64,000 nucleotides of DNA. Source: Luzula sylvatica (taxonomy: Eukaryota > Streptophyta > Magnoliopsida > Poales > Juncaceae). The translations under genes and the position numbers were made by a program. The notes under the pieces were generated by a model. That model did not search any database, had not been told where the DNA came from, and saw nothing but the letters and a program-made list of their open reading frames with translations. The DNA lies in the NCBI GenBank assembly GCA_946800325.1, contig OX326959.1, positions 7,398,501 through 7,462,500 of the forward strand, read 5' to 3'. Positions 12,647 through 24,974 of this stretch are shown here, piece by piece; position 1 is the first letter of the stretch, and every line of letters begins with the position of its first letter.

Positions 12647-13800
12647 TTAAACCGCATGGCTCCGGGTGAGAGTGTTGTCGGCGAAGATCTCATCTTGTAT
12701 TTCTTCGGTGCGAGTGTTTATGGCGAGGGTTTGGGCTTCGAGAAGTGCTTGGATGTCCTCGAGAGTGAACGACGGTTGAGTGGATGAGCTCGAACCATCA
12801 TTGAGTGAACGGCGTTTGTGCCCGCGGGAGGATTCCGGAGGATTGGCGGTCTCTTGCGCCGGAGGGTCAAAAGAAACCCATGCTGAGGGAATCTCGGGAA
12901 AGTAGTTTGGACCGGCTCGGTTGTTTCGACTATAGTGGTCCGAGAGTGCTTTCTTGCCTTTGCGAGTTAATCCGAACACTTCGAGGCATTCGGGAGTCAA
13001 GAGATTTTCGGTTGTTACCTTCCCGAATGGCCAATCAGATTCCGGTATCGTAAATCCGAATTTGAAACATGCGAGAGTGATTATGTGTCCATAGGGAAGA
13101 GAGGAGGTGCCGACTCGCAACGAGTATTCCATATGCTTGATGATCAAGTTTGGAACGTTGATGGTGGGTGTATCTTGGTACCAAAGGTTGTAGATCAAAT
13201 CTTGTTTCGAGCTTCGAGATTTGTTTTGAGTTTTACAACCGGGGTGAAAACGTTGTTCCCGATTTGCCAAGTGACCCGGAGATTTGGTTCGTGTTTCGTG
13301 GCGTAAGCGTATATTCTATCATTCGTGGTGATTTTGTCTACCTCGTCCGAGTCATTTCCGTGATACGAATAACCACGACTAATATAGAACCTCTCACCGT
13401 CCGCGGACAACCCAAGCCATTCGATTAAATTTGATTCGGAAATAGTTATCTCCTTACCGAGGATATAGCTTCAAATGCATTTCTCATCATCGTCGTGCTT
13501 GGCATGAGCGTAGAAAAGACGCACAATTTGGTTGTATGCGGGGTATTGAAGACTACACAACCCACCGAGACTCCAATTGTCGATTCGATGTTGCACTTTT
13601 TCGCGAAGCGTGATAGCCTCGGGAGGAATTTCTACGTAAAAGCATTTCGCCACCGGACACTCTTTGAACTCGTCCTGAAATTTGCGTGCTTGCGTAATTG
13701 ATTCGAAGAGGTAGTGGTTTTCGGTATTATTGAACTCAAATCAGCGATTGCCGGTTGGTAATGGTCGTTTGGCCCTCTTTGTAGATATTTTCGAGAGAGA
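12647..13800 (-). pseudogene. ORF2 relic of element 1 (putative plant transposon protein-like)
   Basis: Homologous by eye to the intact 428-residue ORF2 of element 2 (50964-52250). Matching motifs in order on the minus strand include RLFYAHA (against RLFYANA) near 13520, SYILGK (SYILGE) near 13455, IGNNVFTP (IGNNILTP) near 13250, LWYQDTP (MWYKDQLP) near 13180 and SLPYG near 13100. It is broken by an in-frame TGA at 13471-13473, and by a frameshift near 13195-13200 that moves the reading between two overlapping frames. The N-terminal part runs up to about 13800, near a GA-rich tract. The C-terminal third has a KRR basic patch and a possible helical tail. The family is plant-specific and its biochemical role is unknown. 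Confidence 0.75.
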
Positions 13801-13854
13801 GAGAGAGTGTTAGGAAGAAAGCAGTTGAACAGGTTTTATGCAGTTATCGTGAAC

Positions 13855-14191
13855 TCCGTTGCAACGGAAGTATAGTTATGTTGTAACACAATCATCGAAT
13901 TTTTGGGGTATTCAACTGGTATTTCAGTAGTTCGTTACAACGAAATAGGTTCGTTGTAACGCACATGTCCGTTGTAACGGGTTGGTTTATCCGTTATAAC
14001 GGACTTCTGTGTTTGGAGAGACTTTCTAAGCTGAGGTAGACCGTTGTAACGCAGTAAATTCCGTTACCACGGAGAGGGCATATCCGTTGCAACGGATTGG
14101 TTTATCCGTTGTAACGAAACTTGTGATGTAGCAGGTTTTAGCTCGCCTTATTGAGTTCCGTTGTAACGCACATTGGTGCGTTGTAACGGAC
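13855..14191 (-). promoter_or_regulatory. Internal palindrome array upstream of ORF2 (CCGTTGTAACGG type)
   Basis: A run of near-palindromes such as TCCGTTGCAACGGA (13855-13868), TCCGTTGTAACGGG, TCCGTTATAACGGAC and TGCGTTGTAACGGAC (ending 14191), mostly in pairs. On the minus strand the array sits between gag and ORF2, directly upstream of ORF2. It uses the GTAAC spelling rather than the CGAAC spelling of this element's own LTR. A promoter or leader role for ORF2 is inference. Confidence 0.65.
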
Positions 14192-14743
14192 TATCTTCTG
14201 AGAAGAAGTTTTTTAAAATTTTGATTTTGAAGAGGCTTTGTGTGTCAAAAATTCCAAAAATATATATTTTTATTTAAAATAGGTTTTATGGATGTGGAAG
14301 TATGTAATTTTTGAAAAATTTGTGTACAAAAATTTTTATAAAAATGAGCATGCGAGTATTCAAGACAATTGATGGTATTTGTATAACTACAAATAGTTTT
14401 AATGCTTAAGTTATTTATAGAGCGATTATACCTTTGCTCTGGTCATGGACCCGAGAACCAAGCTTACGAAGGAGAACTCTTGATCGATTTCTAGAGCTTA
14501 TTTTTCTTCTACGATAGATCGTGAAGTTTTGTATACGATGAGCTTTTCGATTTCTCTCTTCGTTCTTGTGTGCCTACATGGAAGCAAGAATACCTTTCTC
14601 GCCCTTTTCGTAAGTGTGTAGATAATTATAAAAATAGGGAATTCATATTGAAGGTTAATCTAATATGAATTCTTGTACTTATACTCCCCCTTAATGTTTG
14701 GATTATGGTAGTGTGGTGAGGGAGTGAGTCTTTCACACGTGAT
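14192..14743. other. Spacer between gag and the palindrome array, element 1
   Basis: AT-rich noncoding stretch following the end of the gag frame. It includes one CTCCCCCTTAATG purine-tract-like motif near 14685. I see no integrase or polymerase remnant here, where an autonomous copia element would carry pol. Confidence 0.5.
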
Positions 14744-16471
14744 TTAGGTCCTTGGTGGTCCAACACCCTTTGAGGTGGAGGGGCCCATGGTGTGTCTATC
14801 TTTACGCATCCATACAAATTTTGGAGTGAGTTTTGGATGGCGAAGATCACAATTCGTGGATATGTGTCCTAACTTACAACAATAATTGCAAAAAGCAATT
14901 GTCGGTTTGTTGATGGTTTCGGAACTCTTGACAAAGTGATTTGAGAGTTGGTTTGTTAGGGTTTTCTTTTGAGGTATCGGTTTGGTTGAGTTTACAAAAT
15001 TGTTTTTCGGTTGAAACGGTTTGTGCGTATAATTGCGACGTTTAAGAGCCCTTTGTAGATATGAACGGTTTGCGGGGTGATTTACCTCATAGAAATACCC
15101 ATTTGATCCCCGTTGACATAGACGCTCGGGTTGTCCCAAATCGATGCGTTTATGGGATAATGGTTGGGTAAAGTGGTTATCCCTAGGATAGAACCGATTA
15201 TTTTTAGGGTGTTCTCTTTTTACATTCTTACCGTAGTTTTGGTCACGGTATATGAATGCATTTCCCCGATTGTTTTGTTGGTTGTTCTCCCGTTTACCTT
15301 TTTGATCATTGGATTTTGTAGGACGGGGTTTATGACGGGTAGTCTTCTTAAATCCTAGACCCGTCTTATCATCGGGTTTTTGTCCCTCCAAGACTTTGTC
15401 CAATGAAGGAGTGCTACGTGTAAGAGATACACACGTACTCTTCAAGGACTCGTTCATAAATTTTAAATTTTGAACTTCGACTTTTAGAGATGAGGTCTCT
15501 ACTTTTAGGGCTTGACACTCGCATTTTGAAAATCCGTTTAATTCGGTTAATTGGGCTTTGTGCGAAGTTACCGATAATTCGAGTGAAGATACCTTATCCT
15601 TGAGAGCGAGTATCATGCTCTCATTTTCCTTCTCAATTTTTCTGAGCCGGGTCACTTCCCGAACTAGATCATCGTGTAATTCAAGCTCTAACGTATATTC
15701 CGATTCATTTGTTGAGCTTGAATCTCGATCCGATGTAATTGATTGAAATTCAAGATTTAGATTTACCTCATGACTTGAGTCATGCGAAGCATCACTTTTG
15801 GGAGTCGGTGAAGAGTGTGAGGTTGTTGCCGTGTTGTCACTTCGTTGATTTAGGCGCGCCTCGACATTTCATAAGTGACTCAACAAATCGTCCGGCGTGA
15901 GGTCTTGCTTAGCCATCATAGCCTCCAACATGATTCGAGGAGTTTCCCAACTCGATGGCATTGCTCGAATCATTTTACCTACAACTCGAGAGTTTGTTAG
16001 GGACTCTCCCCAAGCGGTGAATCCGTTTTTGATATGATTCATGCGTGTATGCATATCATCTACGGATTCACCTTCGATCATTCGGAAACTTTCAACTTGT
16101 TGATTGAGTCCCATTAATTTGGTTCTCTTCATTTGATCGTTTCCTTCGAATCTATCAAGGAGAGCACGCCACATTTGATTAGATGTGGTACTTCCGTCCA
16201 CTAGTACGGATATTGACCCATCCATATGATTTAGAATTAACTTTTGGGCACACATGTCTAGCATCACATTTGCCTCGGTGGTGGGACACATTTTTAGTGT
16301 ATCATTAGTTTCGGAGGTCTTTACCATTTTGACCTCGTACCCGCGTTCCACCACCGATTTTAAATCTTGGAGAATAAATACATTTGTCATGCATTTCTTC
16401 CAAAGGTTCCAATTTTTATCATCTAATTTTTTCGGGTATGTAATTTCCCTCCTAAAACCGTGTGTGGCCAT
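14744..16471 (-). pseudogene. gag: Element 1 gag, interrupted by one nonsense codon
   Basis: A single minus-strand frame of about 575 codons from ATG at 16471 (MATHGFRREI) to 14744, with one in-frame TGA at 15869-15871. Gag would form the particle and package the RNA. The N-terminal copia gag region holds KNWNLWKKCM and RALLDRFEGN motifs. A coiled-coil segment follows (LALKDKVSSLELS), then QKPDDKTGLGFKK, and a C-terminal zinc knuckle CX2CX4HX4C (CNYCCKLGHISTNC, around 14867). Compared with element 2, the first zinc knuckle and roughly 200 residues around it are missing, so this is a shorter, single-knuckle form. At the stop, element 2 has R in an otherwise alignable NFEIRL-like stretch, so CGA-to-TGA is the simplest change. 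The open frame upstream of 16471 reads through the PBS and uses no ATG, so I start at 16471. Confidence 0.82.
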
Positions 16472-16518
16472 AAACGAATACAAGTAGTCAATTACACAAA
16501 GAGACAGTCTGTATTCCC

Positions 16519-16530
16519 GCTCTGATACCA
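16519..16530 (-). other. Primer-binding site of element 1 (initiator Met tRNA)
   Basis: The minus strand reads TGGTATCAGAGC two bases inside the 5' LTR edge at 16533. This is the standard copia PBS complementary to the 3' end of initiator methionine tRNA. It fixes the element's orientation and the right-hand LTR as the 5' LTR. Confidence 0.93.
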
Positions 16531-16532
16531 AT

Positions 16533-17938
16533 TGTTGGTTAATTCTAACCTAGAGGGGGGTAAATTTGGCAATCTAACTTACACTTAGTTTAGATTTAAA
16601 CCTAATTTACGGTGCGGAATAAATAATAATTTAGATGATAAAGATGATACCGTACAAACACTTTGACACAAGATGTTTGTTTACGAAGTTCGGTAGGTGG
16701 TTGCTTTGTAGCTTTAACTCACCCTTTACTCGCTTAATTGACCGACTCAATTATTTGCGAGTACCTACGTCTCCGGGAATGCCTTGTGCCTCTTTTTGGC
16801 TTTCGATTGAATTCCAACTCAACTCGATTACAAGGATTTGCCTAGATCGATTTACACGCTTCTATCGATCTATAGCTTAGGCTCTTTACAATTTGTTGCA
16901 CTAGCCTATTACACTTTTTCACTAATCGAGCTACAACGTGATCGGTCACGTGAGTGGGATACGATTAGTGGAGAATATCGAAAGTAGATCAACGATCTAA
17001 AGAGGTTTCTCAAGCTATCAATGGATATAGAAAATCACAGTTTAGGGTTTCTCTCTTTTTAGGTTTGAAAGTTTTAAATTGAGGAAGTGAGAGAGAGAGA
17101 CCCATGAAGGATTCTATTTATACTCTCTATAGAAATCCTTCAGAAAACTTGTAGTGCGTTCGAACGCATACAGTCCGTTCAGAACGCACTTGAAGTTTGC
17201 ACTAGCCGTTTCAAAATAACGTGCAAGTACATCTTGGGTCCGTTCGAACGGACAATGTCCGTTCGTAACGGACTCAATTATACATAGCATTTTGCGTTCA
17301 CAGGAACAAGAGTCCGTTCAACGCACTGAAAAGTGGGTGAACGGATTCCAGGTTGTCCGTTCGAACGCACATGTGTGTTCGTTCGAACGCACACATCCCT
17401 GTGACGTTTTCCGTTCACAGGAAGGATTGTCCGTTCAACGCACTCAGAAGGTGGGTGAACGGATTCTAATTGTCCGTTCGAACGGACATGATTGTTCGTT
17501 CGAACGCACACATCCCTGTGACACGTTTGGTTCTAATCAAGCTTTAAGGTTTTGATATGTAGCAAGTCCGTTCTGAACGGACTTTGAGTTCGTTCAGAAC
17601 GCACTTCCTGCTTGACTGAACTCTTTGTTATTTTGAACATGATTTTACTTGAGTTCTACTAGGTTTGTACCTAAGGTTTATTTGTGGCGTATCCCACTCA
17701 CGGAAGGCTTCAACATCTTGAGTCTTGATGTATTCCAATGGCCTTCTTTGTGTTCTTCTTTTCTTGTTTATGTTGAGACTTCATGTCCTAATTCTTGATG
17801 TAGTCCAATGAAGTCTTCCTTCACAAATCCTCCTTCATCTTCGTATCGTACCTATGTTATCCTGCACTTTTCTGGATGTATACATTAGTAATGACAGTGT
17901 TTTGAAATAATCAAACTATCAGGAAATTTGAACCAACA
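16533..17938 (-). repeat. Element 1, 5' LTR
   Basis: 1406 bp, the same length as the 3' LTR and nearly identical to it (differences noted by eye include GATAAAGATG against GATAAAAATG, and GACACAAG against GAGACAAG). The TATA box is at 17115-17122 (minus). The palindrome array occupies about 17154-17605. On the minus strand transcription would run from here through the PBS at 16519-16530 into gag. CATAA follows at 17939-17943. Confidence 0.93.
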
Positions 17939-17943
17939 CATAA
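17939..17943. repeat. Target site duplication of element 1, right copy (CATAA)
   Basis: Matches CATAA at 10231-10235. The satellite B monomer resumes immediately with GTCTAACACC. Confidence 0.93.
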
Positions 17944-20900
17944 GTCTAACACCTTCAAAAAATTCAATTATGATATTTTTTTTAAAAATGTTAAAATTGA
18001 AGTGTAACACAAGCAAAGTACTCAATTTTCATGTCCTACTCAAAATACTCCGTAATTGAAGACTAACATACACATATTTCAATTATTTCCAAAATTTCTG
18101 AATAATGCAAAAACAGAAGTCTAACACCTTCAAAAAATTCAATTATGATATTTTCTAAAATTTTTTTAAAAATTGAAGTGTAACACAAGCAAAGTAATCA
18201 ATTTTCATGTCCTACTCAAAATACTCCGTAATTGAAGTCTAACACACACAAATTTCATTTTTTTCAAAAATTTCATAATAATGCAAAAATTGAAGTCGAA
18301 CACCTTCGAAAAATTCAATTAAGATATTTTTTAAAAAAATGTTAAAATTGAAGTGTAACAAAAGCAAAATACTCAATTTTTATTTCGTACTCCAAATACT
18401 CCGTAATTGAAGACTAACACACAGAAATTTCATTTTTTCTAAAGTTTCTAAAAAATGCAAAAACAGAAGTCTAACACCTTCAAAAAAATCAATCATGATA
18501 TTTTTTAAAAAAAATATTAAAATGGAAGTGTAAGACAAGCGAAATACTCAATTTTTATGTGGTACTCAAAATACTCCGTAATTAAACACTAACACACACA
18601 AATTTCATTTTTTTTCTAAAATTTCTTAAAAATGCAAAATACAGAAGTCTAACACCTTCGAAAAAAATTCAATTATGATATTTTATGAATTTTTTTAAAA
18701 TTGAAATATAACACAAGGACAGTGGTTAATTTTCATGTCGTACTCAAAATACTCCGTAATTGAAGAATAACATACACAAATTTCAATTTTTTCCAAAATT
18801 TCTGAAAAATGCAAAAACAGAAGTCTAACACCTTCAAAAAAATTCAATTATGATATTTAAAAAAAAAATGATAAAATTGTAGTGTAACAAAAGCAAAGTA
18901 ATTAATTTTAATGTCCTACTCAAAATTCTCTGTAATTGAAGACTTAACTCTCACAAATTTAATTTTTTTTCAAAAATTTCTTAAAAATGCAAAAATTGAA
19001 GTCTAACACCTTCGGAAAATTCAATAAAGATATTTTTAAAAAAAATGCTAAAATTGAAGTGTAACAAATGCAAAATACTCAATTTTCATTTCTTACTCAA
19101 AATACTCCGTAATTGAAAACAAACAGACACAAATTTCAATTTTTTCAAAAAATTCTTAAAAAAGCAAAAACAGAAGATTAACACCTTCAAAAAAAATTCA
19201 ATTATGATATTTTTTTAAAAAATGTTAAAATTGAAATGTAATACAAGCAAAATACTCAATTTTCATGTCGTACGAAAAATACTCCGTAATTGAAGACTAA
19301 CATACACAAATTTCAATTTTTTCCAAAATTTCTAAAAAATGCAAAAACAGAAGTCTAACACCTTCAAAAAAATCAATTATGATATTTTTTAAAAAAAATG
19401 TTAAAATTGAAGTGTAACACAAGCAAAATACTCAATTTTCATGTCGTAATCAAAATACTCCGTAATTAAACACTAACACACACAAATTTAATTTTTTTTT
19501 CAAAAAATTCATGAAATTGCAAAAAATGAAGTCTAACACCTTCGAAAAATTCGATTATGTTATTATTTTAAAATTTTAAAATTGAAATATAGCACAAGCA
19601 AAGTGCTCAATTTTCATGTCGTACTCAAAATACTCCGTAATTGAAGACTAACACACACAAATTTCAATGTTTTCAAAAAAATCATAAAAATGCAAAAACA
19701 GAAGTCTGACACCTAGAAAAACATTCAATTATGATATATTTTTTTAAAAGTTTAAAATTGAAATATAATACAAGAAAAATACTCAATTTTCATGTCGTAC
19801 TCAAAATACTCCTTAATTGAAGACTAACATACACAAATTTCAAATTTTTCCAAAATTTCCAAAAAATGCAAATAAAGAAGTCTAACACCTTCAAGAAAAA
19901 TCAAATATGATATTTTTTTAAAAAATGTTAAAATTGAAGTGTAACACAAGCAAAATACTCAATTTTCACGTCATACTCAAAATACTCCGCAATTAAACAC
20001 TAACACATACAAATTCCATTTTTTTTCAAACATTTCTGAAAAATGCAAAAAATTGAAGTCCAACACCTTCGAAAAATTCAATTTTGATATATTCTAAAAA
20101 ATTGTTAAAATTGAAGTGTAACACAAGCAAAGTACTCAATTTTCATGTCCTACTCAAAATACTCCGTAATTGAAGACTAACACAAACAAATTTCATTTTT
20201 TTCAAAGATTTCATAAAAATGTAAAAATTGAAGCCTAACACCCTCGAAAAATTCTATTAAGATATTTTTGAAAAAAATGTTAAAATTGAAGTGTAACAAA
20301 AGCAGAATACACAATTTTTATTTCGTACTTCAAATACTCCGTAATTGAAGACTAACACACACAAATTTGATTTTTTTCTAAAAATTCTAAAAAATGCAAA
20401 AACAGAAGTCTAACACCTTTAAAAAAATCAATTATGATATTTTAAAAAAAAAATATTAAAATTGAAGTGTAACACAAGCAAAATACTCAATTTCCATGTC
20501 GTACTCAAAATACTCCGTAATTAAACACTAACACACAATTTTTCATTTTTTTCTAAAATTTCTTAAAAATGCAAAAAACTGAGTCTGACACCATCGAAAA
20601 ATTCAATTATGATATTTTCTGAATTTTTTAAAAATTGAAATATAACACAAGGAAAGTGCTCAATTTTCATGTCGTACTCAAAATACTCCGTAATTGAAGA
20701 CTAACACACACAAATTTCAATTTTTTCAAAAATTTCTTAAAAATGCAAAAGCAGAAGTCTAACACCTTCATAAAATTCGATTATGATATTTTTTTTAAAA
20801 AAATATTAAAATTGAAATGTAATACAAGCGAAATACTCAATTTTCATGTCGTACTCAAAATACTCCGTAATTGAAGACTAACATACACAAATTTCAATTT

Positions 20901-21189
20901 TTTGCAAAATTTCTGAAAAATGCCAAAACAGAAGTCTAACACCTTCAAAAAATTCAATTATGATATTTTTTAAAAAAATGTTAAAATTGAAGTGTAACAC
21001 AAGCAAAGTACTCAATTTTCATGTCCTACTCAAAATACTCCGTAATTGAAGACTAACATATGCATATTTCAATTTTTTCCAAAATTTCTGAATAATGCAA
21101 AAACAGAAGTCAAACATCTTAAAAAAATTCAATTATGATATTTTTTTAAAAAAATGTTAAAATTGAAATGTAAAACAAGCAAAATACTC
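17944..21189. repeat. Satellite B array, block 2
   Basis: Direct continuation of block 1 beyond element 1, with the same ~177 bp three-box monomers in the same orientation. The last five bases (TACTC, 21185-21189) are one copy of the solo LTR's target duplication. No gene. Confidence 0.92.
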
Positions 21190-22597
21190 TGTTGATCAAT
21201 TCTAACCTAGAGGGGGGTAAATTTGGCAATCTAGCTTACACTTAGTTTAGATTTAAACCTAATTTACGGTGCGGAATAAATAATAATTTAGATGATAGAG
21301 ATGATACCGTACAAACACTTTAACACAAGATGTTTGTTTACGAAGTTCGGTAGGTGGTTGCTTTGTAGCTTTAACTCACCCTTTACTCGCTTAATTGACC
21401 GACTCAATTATTTGCGAGTACCTACGTCTCCGGGAATGCCTTGTGCCTCTTTTTGGATTTCGATTGAATTCCAACTCAACTCGATTACAAGGATTTGCCT
21501 AGATCGATTTACACGCTTCTATCGATCTATAGCTAAGGCTCTTTACACTTTGTTGCACTAGCCTATTACACTTTTTCACTAATCGAGCTACAACGTGATC
21601 GGTCACGTGAGTGGGATACGATTAGTGGAGAATATCGAAAGTAGATCAACGATCTAAAGAGGGTTTCTCAAGCTATCAATGGATATAGATAATCACAGCT
21701 TAGGGTTTCTCTCTTTTTAAGTTTGAATGTTTGAAAGTGAAGAAGTGGTAGAGAGAGACCCATGAAGGATTCTATTTATACTCTCTATAGAAATCCTTCA
21801 GAAAACTTGTAGTGCGTTCGAACGCATAAAGTCCGTTCAGAACGCACTTGTAGTTTGCACTAGCCGTTTCAAAATAACGTGCAAGTACATCTTGGGTCCG
21901 TTCGAACGGACAATGTCCGTTCGTAACGGACTCAATTATACATAGCATTTTGCGTTCACAGGAACAAGAGTCCGTTCAACGCACTGAAAAGTGGGTGAAC
22001 GGATTCCAGGTTGTCCGTTCGAACGCACATGTGTGTTCGTTCGAACGCACACATCCCTGTTACATTTTTCCGTTCACAGGAAGGATTGTCCGTTCAACGC
22101 ACTCAGAAGGTGGGTGAACGGATTCTAATTGTCCGTTCGAACGTACATGATTGTTCGTTCGAACGCACACATCCCTGTGACACGTTTGGTTCTAATCAAG
22201 GTTTAAAGTTTTGATATATGGCAAGTCCGTTCTGAACGGACTTTGAGTTCGTTCAGAACGCACTTCCTGCTTGACTGAACTCTTTGTTATTTTGAACATG
22301 ATTTTACTTGAGTTCTACTAGGTTTGTACCTATGGTTTATTTGTGGCGTATCCCACTCACGGAAGGCTTCAACATCTTGATTCTTGATGTATTCCAATGG
22401 CCTTCCTTGTGTTCTTCTTTTCTTGTTTATCTTGAGACTTCATGTCCTGATTCTTGATGTAATCCAATGAAATCCTCCTTCACAAGTCCTCCTTCATCTT
22501 CGTATCGTACCTATGTTATCCTGCACTTTTCTGGATGTATACATTAGTAATGACAGTGTTTTGAAATAATCAAACTATCAGCAAATTTGAACCAACA
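21190..22597 (-). mobile_element. Solo LTR of the element-1 family
   Basis: A single 1408 bp LTR, TGTTGATC...AACCAACA, with satellite B on both sides and a perfect 5-bp duplication TACTC at 21185-21189 and 22598-22602. No PBS, gag or polypurine tract adjoins it, so it is the usual product of recombination between the two LTRs of a full element. TATA box at 21773-21780 (minus). The palindrome array is present, with a few boxes altered. It carries more differences from the other copies than they do from each other, so it is probably older. Confidence 0.93.
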
Positions 22598-24751
22598 TAC
22601 TCAATTTTCATGTCCTACTCAAAATACTCCGTAATTGAAGACTAACATGCACAAATTTCAATTTTTTCAAAAATTTCTTAAAAATGCTAAAACAGAAGTC
22701 TAACACCTTCAAAAAATTCAATTATGATATTTTTTTAAAAAATGTTAAAATTGAAGTGTATCACAAGCAAAGTACTCAATTTTCATGTCCTACTCAAAAT
22801 ACTCCGTAATTGAAGACTAACATACACATATTTCAATTTTTTCCAAAATTTCTAAATAATGCAAAAACAGAAGTCTAACACCTTCAAAAAATTCAATTAT
22901 GATATTTTCTAAAAAATTGTTAAAATTGAAGTGTAACACAAGCAAATTAATCGATTTTCATGTCCTACTCAAAATACTCCGTAATTGAAGTCTAACACAC
23001 ACAAATTTCATTTTTTTTTCAAAAATTTCATTATAATGCAAAAATTGAAGTCGAACACCTTCGAAAAATTCAATTATGATATTTTCTAAAAAATTGGTAA
23101 AATTGAAGTGTAACACAATCAAAGTACTCAATTTTCATGTCTTACTCAAAATACTCCGTAATTGAATACTAACACACACAAATTTCATTTTTTTCAAAAA
23201 TTTCATAATAATACAAAAATTGAAGTCGAACACCTTCGAAAAATTCAATTAAGATATTTTTTTAAAAAATATTAAAATTGAAGTGTAACAAAAGCAAAAT
23301 ATTCAATTTTTATTTCGTACTCCAAATACTCCGTAATTGAAGACTAACACACACAAATTTCATTTTTTCTAAAATTTCTAAAAAATGCAAAAATAGAAGA
23401 TTAACACCTTCAAAAAATTCAATTATGATATTTTTTTAAAATGTTAAAATTGAAATATAGCACAAGCAAAATACTCAATTTTCTTGTCATACTCAAAATA
23501 CTCCGTAATTGAAGACTAACATGCACAAATTTCAATTTTTTCCAAAATTTCTGAAAAATGCAAAAACAGAAGTCTAACACCTTCAAAAAATTCAATTATG
23601 ATATTTAAAAAAAAATGATAAAATTGAAGTGTAACACAAGCAAAGTAATCAATTTTAATGTCCTACTCAAAATTCTCTGTAATTGAAGACTAACACTCAC
23701 AAATTTCATTTTTTTCAAAACTTTCTTAAAAATGCTAAAACAGAAGTCTAACACCTTCAAAAAATTCAATTATGATATTTTTTTAAAAAATGTTAAAATT
23801 GAAGTGTATCACAAGCAAAGTACTCAATTTTCATGTCATACTCAAAATACTCCGTAATTGAAGACTAACATACACATATTTCAATTTTTTCCAAAATTTC
23901 TGAATAATGCAGAAACAGAAGTCTAACACCTTCAAAAAATTCAATTATGATATTTTCTAAAAAATTGTTAAAATTGAAGTGTAACACAAGCAAAGTAATC
24001 AATTTTCATGTCCTACTCAAAATACTCCGTAATTGAAGTCTAACACACACAAATTTCATTTTTTTCAAAAATTTCATTATAATGCAAAAATTGAAGTCGA
24101 ACACCTTCGAAAAATTCAATTATGATATTTTTCTAAAAATTTTGTAAAATTGAAGTGTAACACAAGCAAAGTACTCAATTTTCATGTCTTACTCAAAATA
24201 CTCCATAATTGAAATATAAGACAAGCAAAATACTCAATTGTCATGTCGTACTCAAAATATTCCGTAATTGAAGACTAACATACACAAATTTCAATTTTTT
24301 CCAAAATTTCTGAAAAATGCAAAAACAGAAGTCTAACACCTTCAAAAAATTCAATTATGATATTTAAAAAAAAAATGATAAAATTGAAGTGTAACACCAG
24401 CAATGTAATCAATTTTAATGTCCTACTCAAAATTCTCTGTAATTGAAGACTAACACACACAACTTTCATTTTTTTCAAAAATTTCTTAAAAATGCAAAAA
24501 TTCAAGTCTAACACCTTCGAAAAATTCAATAAAGATATTTTTTTTAAAAATGTTAAAATTGAAGTGTGACAAAAGCAAAATACTCAATTTTCATTTCGTA
24601 CTCAAAATACTCCGTAATTAAACACTAACACACACAAATTTCATTTTTCTCAAAAATTACTTAAAAATACAAAAAACAGAAGTCTAACACCTTAAAAAAA
24701 TTCAATTATGATATTTTTTAAAAAAATGTCAAAATTGAAATGTGAGACAAC

Positions 24752-24974
24752 GCCAACTAGAGTTAGCCTAGTTGGCCACACCTCTTGACTAGGGAGCGAG
24801 AGGTGTGGGGTTCGATTCCCGGCGGGGACACTGGATTATAGATTAAATGTTAAATGAGTGAATAGAGTGTGTGGCCTACGGGTTTGTAATAAAAAAAGAA
24901 AAAAAAGAAAAAGGAAATTGTGTTTGGAAGGGGGACTTTGAGCCCTCTCCGAATTTACTCAAAAAAAAAGAAAA
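24752..24974 (+). mobile_element. tRNA-derived SINE inserted in satellite B
   Basis: A 223 bp GC-richer island with a tRNA-like head (pol III box A and box B), a body (GTGTGGCCTACGGGTTTGTA, then GGGGGACTTTGAGCCCTCTC) and an A-rich tail (A runs from about 24960). It is flanked by a 15-bp target duplication with one mismatch, GAAATGTGAGACAAC (24737-24751) and GAAATGTAAGACAAC (24975-24989), which is itself satellite sequence. Such long duplications and an A-rich end indicate LINE-type target-primed insertion. It is not a functional tRNA gene: there is no acceptor stem closing at both ends, and the element runs far past the T-arm. Confidence 0.88.
24764..24819 (+). promoter_or_regulatory. RNA polymerase III internal promoter (box A and box B) of the SINE
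   Basis: Box A TAGCCTAGTTGG at 24764-24775 and box B GGTTCGATTCC at 24809-24819, close to the consensus TRGYNNANNGG and GGTTCGANTCC. The 33-base gap between boxes is normal for tRNA-derived promoters. Confidence 0.88.

Larger units (their letters stand above)
10236..17938 (-). mobile_element. Element 1: complete non-autonomous Sirevirus-like copia LTR retrotransposon
   Basis: A 7703 bp element read on the minus strand: 5' LTR (16533-17938), PBS (16519-16530), gag (14744-16471, one stop inside), a palindrome array (13855-14191), a second ORF now broken (12647-13800), duplicated polypurine tracts (11644-12240) and 3' LTR (10236-11641). Both LTRs are 1406 bp. I count only about four substitutions between them by eye, so insertion was recent. 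Perfect 5-bp target duplications flank it. I find no protease, integrase, reverse transcriptase or RNase H motif in any frame, so it should depend on enzymes from another element. The gag motifs, the multiple polypurine tracts and the palindrome-rich LTR are traits known from the Sirevirus lineage of plant copia elements; that placement is inference. Confidence 0.88.

Noticed and set aside
24764..24830. Functional tRNA gene
   Set aside because: Boxes A and B are present, but there is no matching acceptor stem, and the unit continues to an A-rich tail with a 15 bp target duplication. It is a SINE head.
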